The notes: generated by a model from the letters alone, not told the origin. 64,000 bases of DNA from Piliocolobus tephrosceles (GCF_002776525.5 NC_045436.1:96983057-97047056); one strand, 5' to 3'. Positions 33,232 through 45,538 are shown, numbered from the stretch's first letter. Numbers and translations: made by a program.

Positions 33232-33386
33232 GGAACAGTGCAGTGGCTCACACCTGTAATCCCAGCTACTCGGAAAGCTTAGGCAGGATAGTCACTTGAA
33301 CCCGGGAAGCAGAGGTTGTGGTGAGCTGAGATTGCACCACCGTGCTCCTGCCTGGGTGACAAAATCAGACCTCTCAAAAAAAAAAA
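33232..33386 (+). mobile_element. Short Alu with a large internal deletion, sense
   Basis: It starts with a normal left-monomer 5' end ('cagtggctcacacctgtaat') but passes directly to the right-monomer 'cccagctactcgg', so about 130 bp are missing. It is flanked by aagtacatctg (33221-33231) and aagtacacctg (about 33386-33396). The deletion may be due to pairing between the two 'tgtaatcccag' segments of the monomers. Confidence 0.88.
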
Positions 33387-36054
33387 GTACACCTGATTAA
33401 GAAAGTCATTTTATATCAGTATTTAGACAGTAGGCTCAAGCTTATTTTACATAAATATTTAGACAAAGCGCTCAAGCTTATGAAATTCACTAGGATTTAT
33501 CATGTATCCCCCAAGAAGAAGTCACTGTCCTGATACATGGGTGATATGGCCTGCTATTATTAGTACATCCACACTTACACTGTTATGTGGTTAGCCATAC
33601 GTTAAAATACTGGTGTTCAGACACACAGTGTGGATATTTATACCAAATGTTTGTTGCTTTGGAAAGCTAATGCCATTTCCAGCCTCAAAAGCCATATGAG
33701 AATTGAAAAGTTTTTTGATTTTTTTTTTCAGAATCCAACTTCTGCTAGCTTTCTAGACACTATTAATTTATTAGAAAGAAAACAAAAAGAACACATTGTA
33801 ATCATTTTATTTAGTATATGGATTATACTTAAATTTTACTATGAGGTTTAAAAGTGCTTAGCTAAGAAAATGTTAAGAATACATAAATAACTTAAAAAGG
33901 AACAAAATAATGTTCAGAATAATTCTGTCAGTCGTTGAGCATATGGCTAGAGGCTTTAGTTTCATTCTTCAGTAAAAATATACAGGTCTGCTATTAAATA
34001 ATTTCCCTATTTCTCAAAGTTTTAAAGTTTATCGGGTATATTCACATATTTAATGACAAAAAGGGATTTAATTACGAAAGTAATTAAAAGTTTGTAATTC
34101 TTCAAAAGTTAATTGAAAGAAACACATATATTTAAATAACAATTTATTTTTATTCATTGTTTAGACTGAATGATAATATTTTTTTTACCATGATTTGAGT
34201 ATGTTGTTCTACGTTATATAATCTTTAGCAGAAAAAAAATTCCCCATAGAAAAATGTTGAAAATTAGGTTACATTATGGTAGTGTTATGCTTTTCTCTAA
34301 AATGTCTGGTCTCAGTTGTTTTTTGGAAATAAGTAGTAAACATATATATACACAACTAGATGGACTATTGATCTGTTCCACTGTGAAAACTCCTTATACT
34401 TTTATTGTTACTGTTAATTTTAATTTTCTCTATTTTTGTCTAAGTGAACACTCAATTGTCAACAGCCTTTGTTAAGAGTAACATAAAGACCAATAGGTCG
34501 ATACATGAAGCAGAGATTTTTAACACAGATATTTTAAATTATCTGTGCTACACAAAGTTGGATCGTATAAGAAGTGTGTTTTCTCCTACCATGAATTAAT
34601 CATTGCCTTATTTTGATAGCAACTAGCACTATTACTGTATAGAAAAATTCTCATGGAAAAAAATTATCCAAGATTCAATAATTCAGTGATTTCTCAAGGT
34701 AAAGACATTCTGAATAATTTATCTTTGTAGCATTTTCCAGTGTTTTCACATTGCCTGGCACATAATAAATTACTGACAAATGCTTTTTTGAACATTTATG
34801 AGAGCAATGTTGTGAAAAATGAGGTTTCTCTCTCCATATTTGTGACTACATAAAGTTAACAATTGATTAATATGATTAATTTTCAACTTGATTCAAACAA
34901 CGTTGTCTGGCATGCATAGGCACTGAATAATTCACATTGAAATAGAGCTTATAATTCGCAGAGCTATATTGCTTTATCATCTTTGTCCAAATATTAATGT
35001 AAAATGTCTTCTTCACTAAATATTTCAATTAATCTTCTAAGAAACCCACATGACCCTTACTCTACTTTAATTTCCACAGACTGAAAATACACCAAAAGTT
35101 GAAGAGCAGCTGAATTCCAACTGTGAGCACTTATTCGCCCAAATGAGTGATTTCATATTTAAAATAAGCTAAGGAAATAAAATTAAGGATGCAGTCTGAA
35201 ACACAAAAGGTACCTTGTGAAATTGAACATCAATGATATAAAAATAATGAGATTTGCAAGAACCTTCTTGTCATTTTTAGGCATACATTAATGACATGGA
35301 AATATTAAAGTAAAAAAATAGTAGGGCATAATTAGGAAACGTATTTATTTAAAGAGAGCCACAGAAAATAAAGAAGACTACACATCAGTAGAGTAATTCT
35401 ATGCAGAATCCATTTCATTTATATAACACAATTTGTTTGTATCTTTTGCTTGACATATGTTACATTGGACAGATTAGGCATTTATAATTATCAGTGCAGA
35501 TTTACAAATTAAGGACTGAAAATTAGATTTTAGATTAGGGATAATGAAGTGTGAAAATAATGGGTATTCAAAAAAGTAAATATTTACTTTCTTTGGGTGG
35601 TGAGGTAGACGCAATAATTTTAATACACGTGGTTAGGAAAGGGAATGGAGGAAATCGGTAAATTTTATAAAATAATAAATACTATTGTAGCTAATTTTAT
35701 TTTTTTCTTAACATATGAAAGTATTGGTGATACTCTGTATTGTGCTTTTAGCCCGTTGGCAGATACCCTTATTTAGAGATTGAACCTATTTTGATCTACA
35801 ATAATCCAGTACTTAGACACATGCACCTTCTAAAATGACTACAATGCAGAACTATTGGTCATATTAATTTATTTAGCTAGAAATCACTCCATCAATCACT
35901 CCATGATTTTAAAATCATGTAGACAAGAAAAGTGATATAATTCTTGTTTTAATTTTACAAAGCAAAGGAATTTTCATAAATTTTATTAATAATTAGTTTA
36001 AACTTTTAAATTGCTGATTTACAATTAAATTTAGATTTGGAATAGATGTTTCTT
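33387..36054. other. Unique AT-rich sequence with an L2 tail
   Basis: A direct repeat of 24 bp (20 matching) lies at 33421-33444 and 33457-33480. At about 34725-34800 'attgcctggcacataataaa' resembles the 3' end of an L2 LINE in sense orientation. Nothing else was recognised, and there are no credible genes. Confidence 0.5.
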
Positions 36055-36382
36055 TACTTTTTCTTTCTTTTATTTTTCTTTTTTTTTTTTTTTTTTTTGA
36101 GATGGAGTCTTGCTCTGTCGCGGCTGGCTGGAGTGCAGTGGCGCGATCTCCGCTCACTGAAACCTCCGTCTCTCGGGTTCAAGTGATTCTCCTGCCTCAG
36201 TCTCCTGAGTAGCTGGGACTACAGGTGCGCGTCACCACGCCCAGCTAATTTTTATATTTTTAGTAGACGGATTTTCACCATGTTGGCCAGGACAGGATGG
36301 TCTCAATGTCTTGACCTTGTTATCCACTCACCTCGGCCTCCCAAAGTGCTGGGATTACAGGCATGAGTCACAGCGCCTGGCC
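36055..36382 (-). mobile_element. Alu (AluS/Y-like), full length, antisense
   Basis: A T/C-rich tail (36055-36098) and both antisense monomers, flanked by the exact 17-bp duplication tggaatagatgtttctt (36038-36054 and 36383-36399). Confidence 0.96.
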
Positions 36383-36399
36383 TGGAATAGATGTTTCTT

Positions 36400-37034
36400 A
36401 CAGCTGCCATTTGCTGGGTCATGAGCTTCTAAATTTAAAACTTGAGACATAGGTGTGGAAGTGTATCATATTCCCCAAGACTCTAGTTTGAACGTTTTTT
36501 TAGTCTCCAAGTAGAAATGATAATTCAATAAGAAGCTTTCAAATACACCTTTTTTTTTCATATAAAGAGTTGAAATGAAAAGAAGTATGACTACACAAGG
36601 GCATGTTACAGTTGACTAAGCAGTTCATTTAACCCAATCTATTTATACAAGAAATAGATTTTAACCAAGAAAAATGTACATTAAATAAAATAATAATTTC
36701 CACATTCTCTTTATTATAGGTGATGTAAAGAGAATATGTTCTGAGGACTAACTCTGGAAAATATTTCCACTGTATTTGTTTCTATAGATTTAATGTTGTG
36801 ATCTGTTTCTTCTCTTTCTTCAGACACATACCTAAAACCTATGTTCCCTCTCCCAAAGTATACAATCTCTCATCAATTCACTCAATAATTTCCAAATATC
36901 ATATTTAGCTAAATATTTTAGGTAACATAGAACTGCTGTGATAGTTAAAACTAGATCAATTCTCATGTCTTCTACATAGGTCACATGTATTATTCGTAAG
37001 AAAAATGTTACCTACTTCACTGACTATTTAGTAC
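36400..37034. other. Unique sequence
   Basis: AT-rich DNA; no gene or repeat recognised. Confidence 0.5.
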
Positions 37035-37312
37035 AGTATTCTCTCCACCCAGAATTGCTTTCCTAAGTTTCCTAGAGAAATTTCTCCTTCTCTAAAACTA
37101 AAGTTAAAAGTTACCTTCCTGAGAGACTTATCTGCACATCTCCAAACACAGGAAATACCTCCCTCACCTAATTTTTGTTCTCTTAACACCCAAATGGTCA
37201 TTGGCATAACTGTACAGTCACAACTGTGAGAAGTTTATGTCAAAGTTATTGTCATCTTTATGTCCACAGCACCCAGAAGTCCCTGACTCTAAATACTTAA
37301 TAAAATTTGAGA
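37035..37312 (+). repeat. L2 LINE 3' fragment, sense
   Basis: The order 'cagaattgctttcctaagtt', 'accttcctgagagacttatc', 'cacccaaatggtcattggca', 'tgtccacagcacccagaagt' and 'ctaaatacttaataaa' follows the remembered 3' part of L2 (Cys/Pro-rich ORF end, then tail). Strongly diverged. Confidence 0.5.
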
Positions 37313-38779
37313 TAAATTTTTAAAAATAATATGTTTATAATAAATGGTATGTCTCCTCCTACAATGAATTCTGTTATTAAAAATCTTCAATTTCCACCTA
37401 AGCACTGGGAAACTGAATTTCTGAGTGGGTTTGGGAAAAGAAGGAATGAATGCTAGATAGTATCTCTTGTGGAAACAACTGTTGGCCATATTTTTGTCAG
37501 CTGTACCAAGGAATATTCCAGACATGCTAAGTTGGGATGCAGCCAAGTATGTTCATGTCCCAAGGATATCAATTTTGTTTGTGAATGCAGCTGTGATAGT
37601 ATCATTTTATTGATTCCTTTATCCTAGTTAGGCAATACCTGCACCATTTCCCTCACTTTGCAATCTCAGCAGGTATGTTCAGCTCAAACAAGGCTCTTTA
37701 TTGAGACAAATGAGCATAAGTATAACTTTACTGATATAACATTGACTGTTATTTACTAATTCTCTACTTATGATAGTTCTTTAATAAATTTACTCTATTT
37801 TACCATCGAAACTGATCTCAGTACTAAATGCCAACATCTATAAAATTTAGGACAACAGTTTCATTCTGATCTCCCTGCCTCATTAGCTTCTAATTTCAAT
37901 ATACAATTAGCCCCAGCTAGATTATTTTTTGATGTATTTTGTGTTATTTAATTATCTTGCATAATTTCTAATATTTTACATTTTGTTAACTTAATGTCTA
38001 ACAATTCTGACTTTCATTCAAAGCCTAATACTCTTGATTAATCTTAATTTCAGCTGGTCTTTGTTGCTTTTCTGAAGCTTCCTCACACTTCAACTAGATT
38101 TATCACTGGCCTCTGACCAGGAGTTACGCATGTATTCTCTAAGACTTGTTTTATGTTATTCACCTGATGAGAAATTTCTGTTGCTTATGCAGCCTACTTA
38201 AACAATCATCCTTTGATTTTCTACAGAGCTCATTATATATACCACTAGATACTTATAATTTACTATCTATTACAGCTTATTTTCTTCTTAGGCATATAAG
38301 ATTTATCTTTAAATTAGATTTTAAATAGAATAGAGTCTTATAACTGTTTTACACATTAAATCTATCATAGATTTTGTACAAAATCAGTATTAGTAATATA
38401 AGTTTATTCCATAAAATTATCCTTTCAGTTCCCTTTATTACATATGTATAAATTATTCTTTCTCTCGTACTAAAATTTATGTTTCTAAAATCCACTGATT
38501 TCTGAAAAATATTTCTCATGAAAAATGCCAAAGATACATATTTAAATAGATTTTATTTCATGTTTTCAGATTAATAACTGCTAGAGCCAAAATTGGAACA
38601 TTAGAATCCAATAGTAGTTATAAGCTTATGACAATCCAAATATGTGTTACTCTCTCTTATGGTAGTTTTCTTATACTTTTTGACCCATAGAGATGGTTAA
38701 AATTACACCAATTTTCTACCCCTCCTTGTTATTATTTGGGTTACAATGTACTTCGTAGTTTATCTATTTCATTCTGGGC
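37313..38779. other. Unique AT-rich intergenic sequence
   Basis: No gene recognised. Three short frames (37289-37546, 38146-38328, 38349-38531) lack any family features. Confidence 0.5.
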
Positions 38780-39005
38780 TCACTTTTTGGCTGACTTTGA
38801 CCTATAGAAAGTAGAAGTTATACATACATAGCATGCAAATTTGTAGTCCTGCCTTCAAAAGACATTGCCACATCAATGTGAACAAACCTGGCATACCATA
38901 TGAAAGTAAGCAACATTATCCCAATCGAGGCATCTTAAACCAACCAACCCACAGTGAGCAAGTCTAGCTGAGATCGGTTGAATCTGCAAAGATCAGCAGA
39001 ACTGT
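38780..39005 (+). mobile_element. Possible MaLR (MLT1-like) LTR fragment, sense
   Basis: The text 'aggcatcttaaaccaaccaa', 'gagcaagtctagctgagatc' and 'gcaaagatcagcagaactg' resembles the 3' half of an MLT1 LTR. It stops before the usual 'aataaa...taagccac' end. Boundaries are uncertain. Confidence 0.45.
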
Positions 39006-39469
39006 GGAGTAATATGGACTAGGGAGCTCCTCCAGGGAGAAGTGGGTCCCACTGAAGGAACACATACTGCCCACGGAGGGGAGGATCTGTGAATACCTTC
39101 ACAGCAGGATTTCAGAACTGAGAGGAACAAGTGGATGCTGTGTGCCTCCTATCTATTCTCTTTCTAATGCAACTATTTCTTTCTCTACTGTATATTTAAA
39201 ATGTGGGAGTTATGTAACTTCTTATGCTCCTAGGCTTCTGGATCAAGAGGATTCATATCGGAGGAGGCACATCCACATTTGCTGTAAATAAAGAGATTCT
39301 GACATTGGAGTCAGACTGGGGACAGGAGTTGGGTTGGGGTGAGTCCATTTTGCATATGAGAAGGGACATGAAAAAGTGGTGCCAGTAGCTAGAGTTCATT
39401 AGTTAGTTAGTAAGTTAAAAAATGCCCTCCTTTGCCATCTGTTCAGTTATCCACCCTTTTTGTGATGTG
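39006..39469. other. Segment between two MaLR-like LTR pieces
   Basis: A less AT-rich stretch with phrases such as 'ttctggatcaagaggattca' and 'tccattttgcatatgagaag' that may belong to a MaLR internal region. If so, 38780-39893 would be one internally deleted element. No coding frame is visible. Confidence 0.35.
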
Positions 39470-39893
39470 ACTTTACAACTTTCTCATTAAAAGTCGGTCT
39501 GCACTTCCTTACCTTTTAAATGTGCATTGGCCATGTGTTTTGTCTAAGAGGTTTAATTAGAAGTAAGATTATACTAGGTGTGACACTACATTTCATAAGA
39601 TTTTGCACACTCCTGCTCTCTCTCCACAGCTTTTCACTAGCATGAAATCTAGTCTTTTAGAAAATGAGACCACATAGATCCAACCTCTGTCCCAGCAGAG
39701 GTTGTCTTCTACCAGCCAGTCCCAAGGCAACTAGCCAGTAGACAGCAGATATAACTGGCATTAGCTATGACTAGCTCAGGTTAACAGAATCACCTGCACA
39801 CCCTTTACACTCCTAACTCAATAAATATTATTATTTTAAGCCATAAAGTTTTTGGTTAGTTTGTTACAAGCCAACAGATAACTGATAACTTTT
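39470..39893 (+). mobile_element. MaLR LTR (MLT1-type), sense
   Basis: It ends with the characteristic 'aataaatattattattttaa', 'gccataaagtttttggttag' and 'caacagataactgataac' block of MLT1 LTRs. Upstream landmarks include 'cattggccatgtgttttgtc' and 'ctagccagtagacagcag'. Confidence 0.72.
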
Positions 39894-40462
39894 CTATAAT
39901 TCAAATGATTAAATGTTTACTAAGCCCTTGATATGAGAACGTTGTTTACGAATTCTTTTTCCCAGTGTTTTAATCAATATACATATTTTTCATTAAGTAT
40001 TGGTATACTCTTGGTACTCCAGTTTCCTACTGCAGCCCAGAGATGTGCATGTTAGGATAAGTGGTGTGCCTAAATGGTCTCAGTCTGGGTGTGTGTCTGT
40101 GTGTGTGTGTGTATGTGTGCACATCCTGCCATGGAATGGCTTTCTTTCTAGGAGTGGTTTCTACCTTGCACCCTGAATGCTGGAATAGGCTCCAGCCACC
40201 CATGTCCTCAAATTGGAACAACTGGGTAAATAATCACTTTACTTGTTTCCATTAATCTTTTTAAAATATATGTATAACTCACATTTATTCCAATGTTTAA
40301 TATTTAAAATGTTTGGTCTTTATTTAGACATTTGATGATGTTTCTGTGACCAGGAATATGCTACATGTATTTACTTTTGTTTATATGGTAAACTTGGTTT
40401 GTTTATATCTTCTTTCACTTAAAGTAGCAGTTTCCAAGAACATACTAAGAATGTTAGTGAGG
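39894..40462. other. Unique sequence with a (GT)n microsatellite
   Basis: It holds an imperfect (GT)n at 40089-40120 and otherwise no recognised feature. The overlapping frames at 40027-40255 on both strands are translations across that repeat. Confidence 0.55.
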
Positions 40463-40770
40463 GCTAGGCACAGAGGCCTAAGCCTGTAATCCCAGCCTGA
40501 GATGGGCTGATCATTTGAGGTCAGGATTTCAAGATCAGCCTGGCCAACATGGTAAAACCCATCTCTATTAAAAATACAAAAATTAGCCAGGCAGGTGGTG
40601 TCATGTGCCTGTAATCCCAGCTACTCAGGAGGCTGAGGCAGGAGAATTGCTTGAACCAGGGAGGCAGAGGTTGCAGTGAGCCAAGATTGTACCATGCACT
40701 CCAGTCTGGGCGACAGAGCCAGACTCCGTCTCAAAAAACAAAACAAAACAAACAAACAAACAAACAAAGA
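40463..40770 (+). mobile_element. Alu (AluS-like), full length, sense
   Basis: Both monomers are present, with about 15 bp missing in the first ('cccagcctgagatgg') and an (AAAC)n tail at about 40733-40770. Flanked by aatgttagtgagg (40450-40462) and aacgttagtgagg (40771-40783), a 13-bp duplication with one difference, probably a later mutation. Confidence 0.95.
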
Positions 40771-41003
40771 AACGTTAGTGAGGACTTCTTGTATATTTCC
40801 ACAAAATCAATTCAAATCTTAAAAAAGGTCTACCTACATAAAGAGCTCTCAAAATTCCTGCCACTAAGAGATATTAGGAAAATATAAACTACAGACTGTA
40901 TCTCTATAGAGATAAAATATATTTTTTAAAAATTACTTACCATTATTTTTGGAGGAACAAAAGTAATAGGTCTGTTTCCAACTATTAGAAAGTCAAGGAG
41001 CTG

Positions 41004-41115
41004 GGCCAGGCCCGGTGGCTCACACCTGCAATCCCAGCACTTTGGGAGACTGAGGCGGGCAATCACCTAAGGTCCGGAGGTCAAGATCAGCCTGGCCAAC
41101 ATGGTGAAACCCATA
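41004..41115 (+). mobile_element. Alu left-monomer piece, 3'-truncated, sense
   Basis: It starts with an intact Alu 5' end ('gggccaggcccggtggctca') and stops within the left monomer after 'atggtgaaaccca'. No A-rich tail or right monomer follows. Normal retrotransposition truncates the 5' end, so the 3' loss points to a later deletion. Confidence 0.85.
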
Positions 41116-41394
41116 CCTAGGAAGGGAGAAGTAGATGCCACTATTTTTTATCTGGGTTCAAAGAAAAGCACATAGCCAAATTATACCCGATTTACTTAAA
41201 CTAAAAACTAATATGGATTGCATGACAATTTTTCATCAATATTTCTAACAAATTACTGAGCTACAATTGCCTTATTGTCTTTCCTCTTTTAGCTATTTAT
41301 TTATCAAAAATAATTTGTCTTTTGAAACTTCATTTGATTTTGTTCGCTTCTATTTTGATGTTCTTCAATTCACAGCTAGGTCTGGGCTTATTAT
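41116..41394. other. Unique sequence
   Basis: AT-rich DNA between two Alus; nothing recognised. Confidence 0.5.
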
Positions 41395-41405
41395 AGATTC
41401 ACCTC

Positions 41406-41707
41406 GGTGTGGTGGCTCATGCCTGTAATCCCAATAATTTGAGAAGCCGAGAATGGTAGATTACTTGAGCCCAGAAGTTCAAGACCAGCCTCACCAATGT
41501 GGTGAAGCCCCGTTGCTACAAAAAGTACAAAAATTTACTGGGCCTGGTAGTGCACACCTGTAGTCCCAGCTGCTTAGGAGGTTGGGGTGGGAGGTTTGCT
41601 TGAGCCTGGGAGGTCAAGGCTGTATTGAGTCATGATCATACCACTGCACTCCAGCCTGGGTGACAGAGGGCTACATTGTCTCAAAAATAAATAAATAAAT
41701 AAATAAC
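41406..41707 (+). mobile_element. Alu, old (AluJ-like), full length, sense
   Basis: Both diverged monomers with an (AAAT)n tail (about 41684-41705). Flanked by agattcacctc (41395-41405) and agaatcacctc (41708-41718). Confidence 0.93.
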
Positions 41708-41954
41708 AGAATCACCTCAGACCACTGAGCATTTCCTGTGTTACTGAATCACTAAGGGTTTCAGTAGATGTTCCTAACAGAAAAATTGAACACTCATTGC
41801 CAAAGTTATTTCTCAAACATCCACCTGCAGCTGGACATCAATTTTATTTGTGGCTAGATTAGAGATGGATATCTCATCATCTCACAGGGCAATTCATTTA
41901 CAATTTGTGTAGTTCCACTAACAAGAAGTTTCTCCTTTCACTTGAGTGGTAATG

Positions 41955-42180
41955 AACACAGGTTAAAGGCAAGGATCCTGAAGACAATCTTCCCAAACAT
42001 TGTGAGTTTGAATCAAGGTGTTACCATTTATTAGAATCATACTATGTGTATCACGTAACCTTTCTGTATATATCAAGTCATTCATCCCTAAAAGGGGGAA
42101 AAGAATAATGCCTTTTTGGGGAAACTAGTATGAAAGATAAATGTGGCATACCATCTAAAGCCTGAAGCACAATTTTTGGA
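41955..42180 (+). repeat. MIR, sense
   Basis: The order 'ggttaaaggcaaggatcctg', 'tgtgagtttgaatcaaggtg', 'tatcacgtaacctttctgta' and 'tcattcatccctaaaagggg' follows the MIR consensus from the tRNA-like part to the 3' half. Strongly diverged. Confidence 0.6.
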
Positions 42181-43254
42181 TAACAATCCATGTAAGAAAC
42201 TTCTTTGTTTTAAATTATTTAAAATGTTTACTCACTCGTCCTAAAATATCCTATGCCCAATCTGACTGTCACTGGAAAGGCTTTCTAATATTTATTCTTT
42301 TACTTTTACAAGGGAAAATAATTCTATGTATTCAGATTTTCTTTGTAAGATTTATTTCTGACTTTCATCACTCTGTTTACCTTCTAGACACAAAACATTT
42401 GCTACTGTGCCTTCTAAAATACGGTGCCCAGAACAAAAAGAACAAAAAGTCACTTCTGATGTGCTCTCACAGGAGTACAGAATTTAAAGGGAACTGTTTC
42501 TTTTTTTTTTTTTTTCATAGCCATAAAATACTGATGGTTTGTACTAAGTTGTTTTGTTTTGTTTTGATTCATATGAGGTGTAGTTAGGCTAAGTCACTTA
42601 CTGGTGGTTCACTGTGTTTGCTGTGCAAACAGAATAGGGTAGGAGTTTCTAGTTGTCCATATGAGGTCCCATTATTTTGGCATGGATCAGGTTTCCTACT
42701 GAACAGAGTTTTAAAAAATTCTACTTCTATAACCATGCTAACATTGGCTCCATTTGGTAGCATAGGTTGATGAATATCTTTTGTCCTTTGAAATATTTAA
42801 TGAATATAGGGTCAAGTCTGAATTTCAAGGAGCATCACCAGAGACAACCCAACAGACTAACATTGATGTTTTGATTGATGTGCTTTGGATATGGTTGTTA
42901 TAGTAGATGTTAATTTATCTCACTTACATGAAACCTACTTCACATTTCTACCTTGTAAACAAAATATTTTTTGAGAAACTTTGCAAAACGTCTGACAAAA
43001 ATAGGTATATTTTGTCTACATTATGTTTCCCAAATATCTAATCTAAAATGCTATTATAAAAAAGGAGCTAGGGTAATCAAAGAGGACTAATTCATATTCA
43101 TAATAAATCCACAATTATAACTCAGCAATAACTGATAAGTTCACAAGCATTGGTTAAATATGGCACATGGATTCATATAAGGGAACGTATGGTCATGCAG
43201 GCAATGAAAGAACCGTGGGTGGTGTGGCAAATGTTACTGTTTACCAAAAATGTT
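42181..43254. other. Unique AT-rich sequence
   Basis: It contains poly(T) at about 42500-42516 and a short (TTTTG)3 near 42553. No gene recognised; the 62-codon frame at 42399 crosses the poly(T). Confidence 0.5.
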
Positions 43255-43570
43255 TCTTATTTCTCTGAGCTATAGTTAAGTTCATTTCTCAACCTCTCTT
43301 GTAGTTAAACATCGCCATGTGGCTGAGTAGTAACTAACCTGTGGAATGTTTACAAGGTAGTGGCTGAATTGTTTTTAAATAGAGTGTGCCTCTTTTTCCT
43401 TTTAATTCTAGGTAGTGCAAATGGTTAATAGGGCTCTGGAGAATGGCCAGGACCACATCATGGATGCATCCTGGTGTCTGAATCACCACGTTGAAGAAAA
43501 TAGCCTGCTGATGAGGAATATCAGCTTACAGAGAGTGAGAAATAAACAGTGTTTGTGTGCTCATGCACGT
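43255..43570 (+). mobile_element. Possible MaLR-type LTR fragment, sense
   Basis: The series 'tttctctgagctatagttaa', 'aacatcgccatgtggctgag', 'aacctgtggaatgtttacaa', 'gaccacatcatggatgcatc' and 'gagagtgagaaataaacagt' resembles a common mammalian LTR ending in a polyadenylation signal. The 61-codon frame at 43415-43600 lies in it and is not a gene. Confidence 0.4.
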
Positions 43571-45434
43571 GCAGTGGGTGAGGCACTAGACTTATTATAA
43601 AATTCAGGGTTATAGTTACAGTAGTGAAGTCAATCAAAGCAATCCCACTTGAATCTGTTAGATATTTTAGTGAATTAGTGATTGCCCAGGACTGGAGGAA
43701 TGTAGGTACGGTAAGTGAATATTTAGTTAGTACAGGTTTCATTTTGGAGTGATGAAAATGTTTTAGAAATAGAGGTAACAGTTGACCAATATAGTGAGTA
43801 TTCTAAATCACTGAAGTTTAAACTTTAAAATGATTAATTTTATGTTATGTACATTTTACCTCAATAAAAGGAAATGTTACTAGAAAATTTAAAAATCAAA
43901 CAGAGAAGGGGAGAGAGAGAGAGAGAGAGTTTCTTCAAGTCCTCTTCCACCAGATATTTTCACTGCTACCTTCTTCACCTCCTTCAAGTCTTTACTGAGG
44001 TGAGGTCTTCCCTTACCAACCTGTCTGAAATTGCAATTCTTTTATTGATACTTATGCTTCCTGCTTTATTTTTCTCCTTAGCACTTACATCTAACCTGCT
44101 ATGTCTTTTTTTTTTTTTTACACTGTTTATTGTCTGACTTCTCCCCTGAGAAAGGTTAAAGGAGAAATAGCTGGTGTTAATTTATCTGACTTATATGAAA
44201 CCCACCTACTTTATAATAGAGAAAGTAGGCTCTATTAGATGAAGGGTTCTTTAAACTGTTGTAATTCCAATTATAATCAGTATTTTATCTTATATTTTAT
44301 TTCATTCCCAAAAAATGTTTCCTATATCATTTTCAGTTCAATGAGCCTTTCTAGAGAAAACTGAAGTAAATAGCAGCTGGTGTATTTTGCTATTACAATA
44401 TTATCCATCAGTATCACACCACTAGCCTCAAGCAGTGATCCAACTATTCTTTCATCACTTAGTGGTGAATATATTTAACAATCAATTCAACTTTTGGTAA
44501 GTTAAAGAGCTCACATATTAAAATCAGTTCTTTTAATATTTTAGACATGCTGATATTATTCTTAAAATTCAGTGCCACTCTTAAATTCCTCACATGCTCT
44601 ATGTTCCTTATTTCCATCTTAGGTTACCTCACCCTTTAATTTCCTCTGAGCTCAGAGGAAATTACTTTTAACTTTTAAACTTTTAAAGTACTTTTAACTA
44701 ATAACTTTAAAAATGCAATTTATTTTTTCCTCTACACTGAGACCATATGTCATTGCACAGCAGGAGATATTTTATTGGTAGTGCCTTCTAGAATGATTGA
44801 GATATTGACCATTTTAGGGGTATAACATAAATCATGTTTATTTAAATTTTTAAAAGCATGTTTCCCTAAACTTTAGGATCCAAGAGTAATTATGATCTGC
44901 TTTTCATTTAAATGATTATCATATCCTAGGTCCTTCTTTCTAATAACAAATACTTCTTTCTTTTAATCCCTCATATGTACGTTTTTCATATCATGCTTCT
45001 TGGCTTTACTTTCCTGATGAAATCCATCATCATGTTTGGCCATTTCTTGTCATTCTCATTTTCAAGGCCCCCGTTCTCTGCCCTTCTTCTACTTACATCG
45101 AAACACAACTCCAAGCTAGACCTCTCTAATCACAGACATTTTCCACCTTCTGGGCTACTGAGCTTCCCTGGAGAAAAATCTCATAACTCTGCCAAGTGGG
45201 ACAGATTTATAGTTTCCAATTTTAGCTGGGCCTCAAAATTGCTTGTCAACCCTTTTACTCAATGACTTTTAGTTTGATAGCCCTGACCTACATAATGTTG
45301 TGAGCACAACTCTCCCTTATACAGTATCTAGTGCTTATTTCTGGGCATTTCAGAGGAGTCCTTTGTACAAACTCACTTTGAATTTATGAACTTCAGCCCC
45401 CTCAGTGTTAGCCTAGTCTCCTTCACCTACTCCA
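43571..45434. other. Unique AT-rich intergenic sequence
   Basis: A (GA)n microsatellite lies at about 43901-43929 and poly(T) at about 44107-44120. No recognised gene or repeat. The frames at 43874-44137 and 44975-45265 have no family features. Confidence 0.5.
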
Positions 45435-45538
45435 GCTACCACTTGCCCATTCGTGCTTTGCACAGTTGCCTGTGGAAGCCTNNNNNNNNNNGCTACCACT
45501 TGCCCATTCGTGCTTTGCACAGTTGCCTGTGGAAGCCT
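45435..45538. other. 10-N assembly gap with exact 47-bp flanking duplication
   Basis: Ten Ns occupy 45482-45491. The 47 bases just before them (45435-45481) are identical to the 47 bases just after (45492-45538). The simplest reading is two contig ends that overlap but were scaffolded with a minimal gap instead of being merged. The true locus probably has one copy and no gap. Confidence 0.95.

Noticed and set aside
41004..41707. CRISPR-like array of repeated segments
   Set aside because: The regular repeats here and elsewhere are Alu monomers or simple sequence; spacing and sequence do not fit a CRISPR array, and the organism is a primate.
43415..43600. Possible exon with a good upstream 'tttaattctag' acceptor
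   Set aside because: The segment resembles the 3' half of a MaLR-type LTR, which explains its composition and the downstream AATAAA.
45435..45538. A biological 47-bp tandem repeat
   Set aside because: The copies are exact and separated only by ten Ns, and a second site shows the same 47-bp length, so an assembly overlap explains both.
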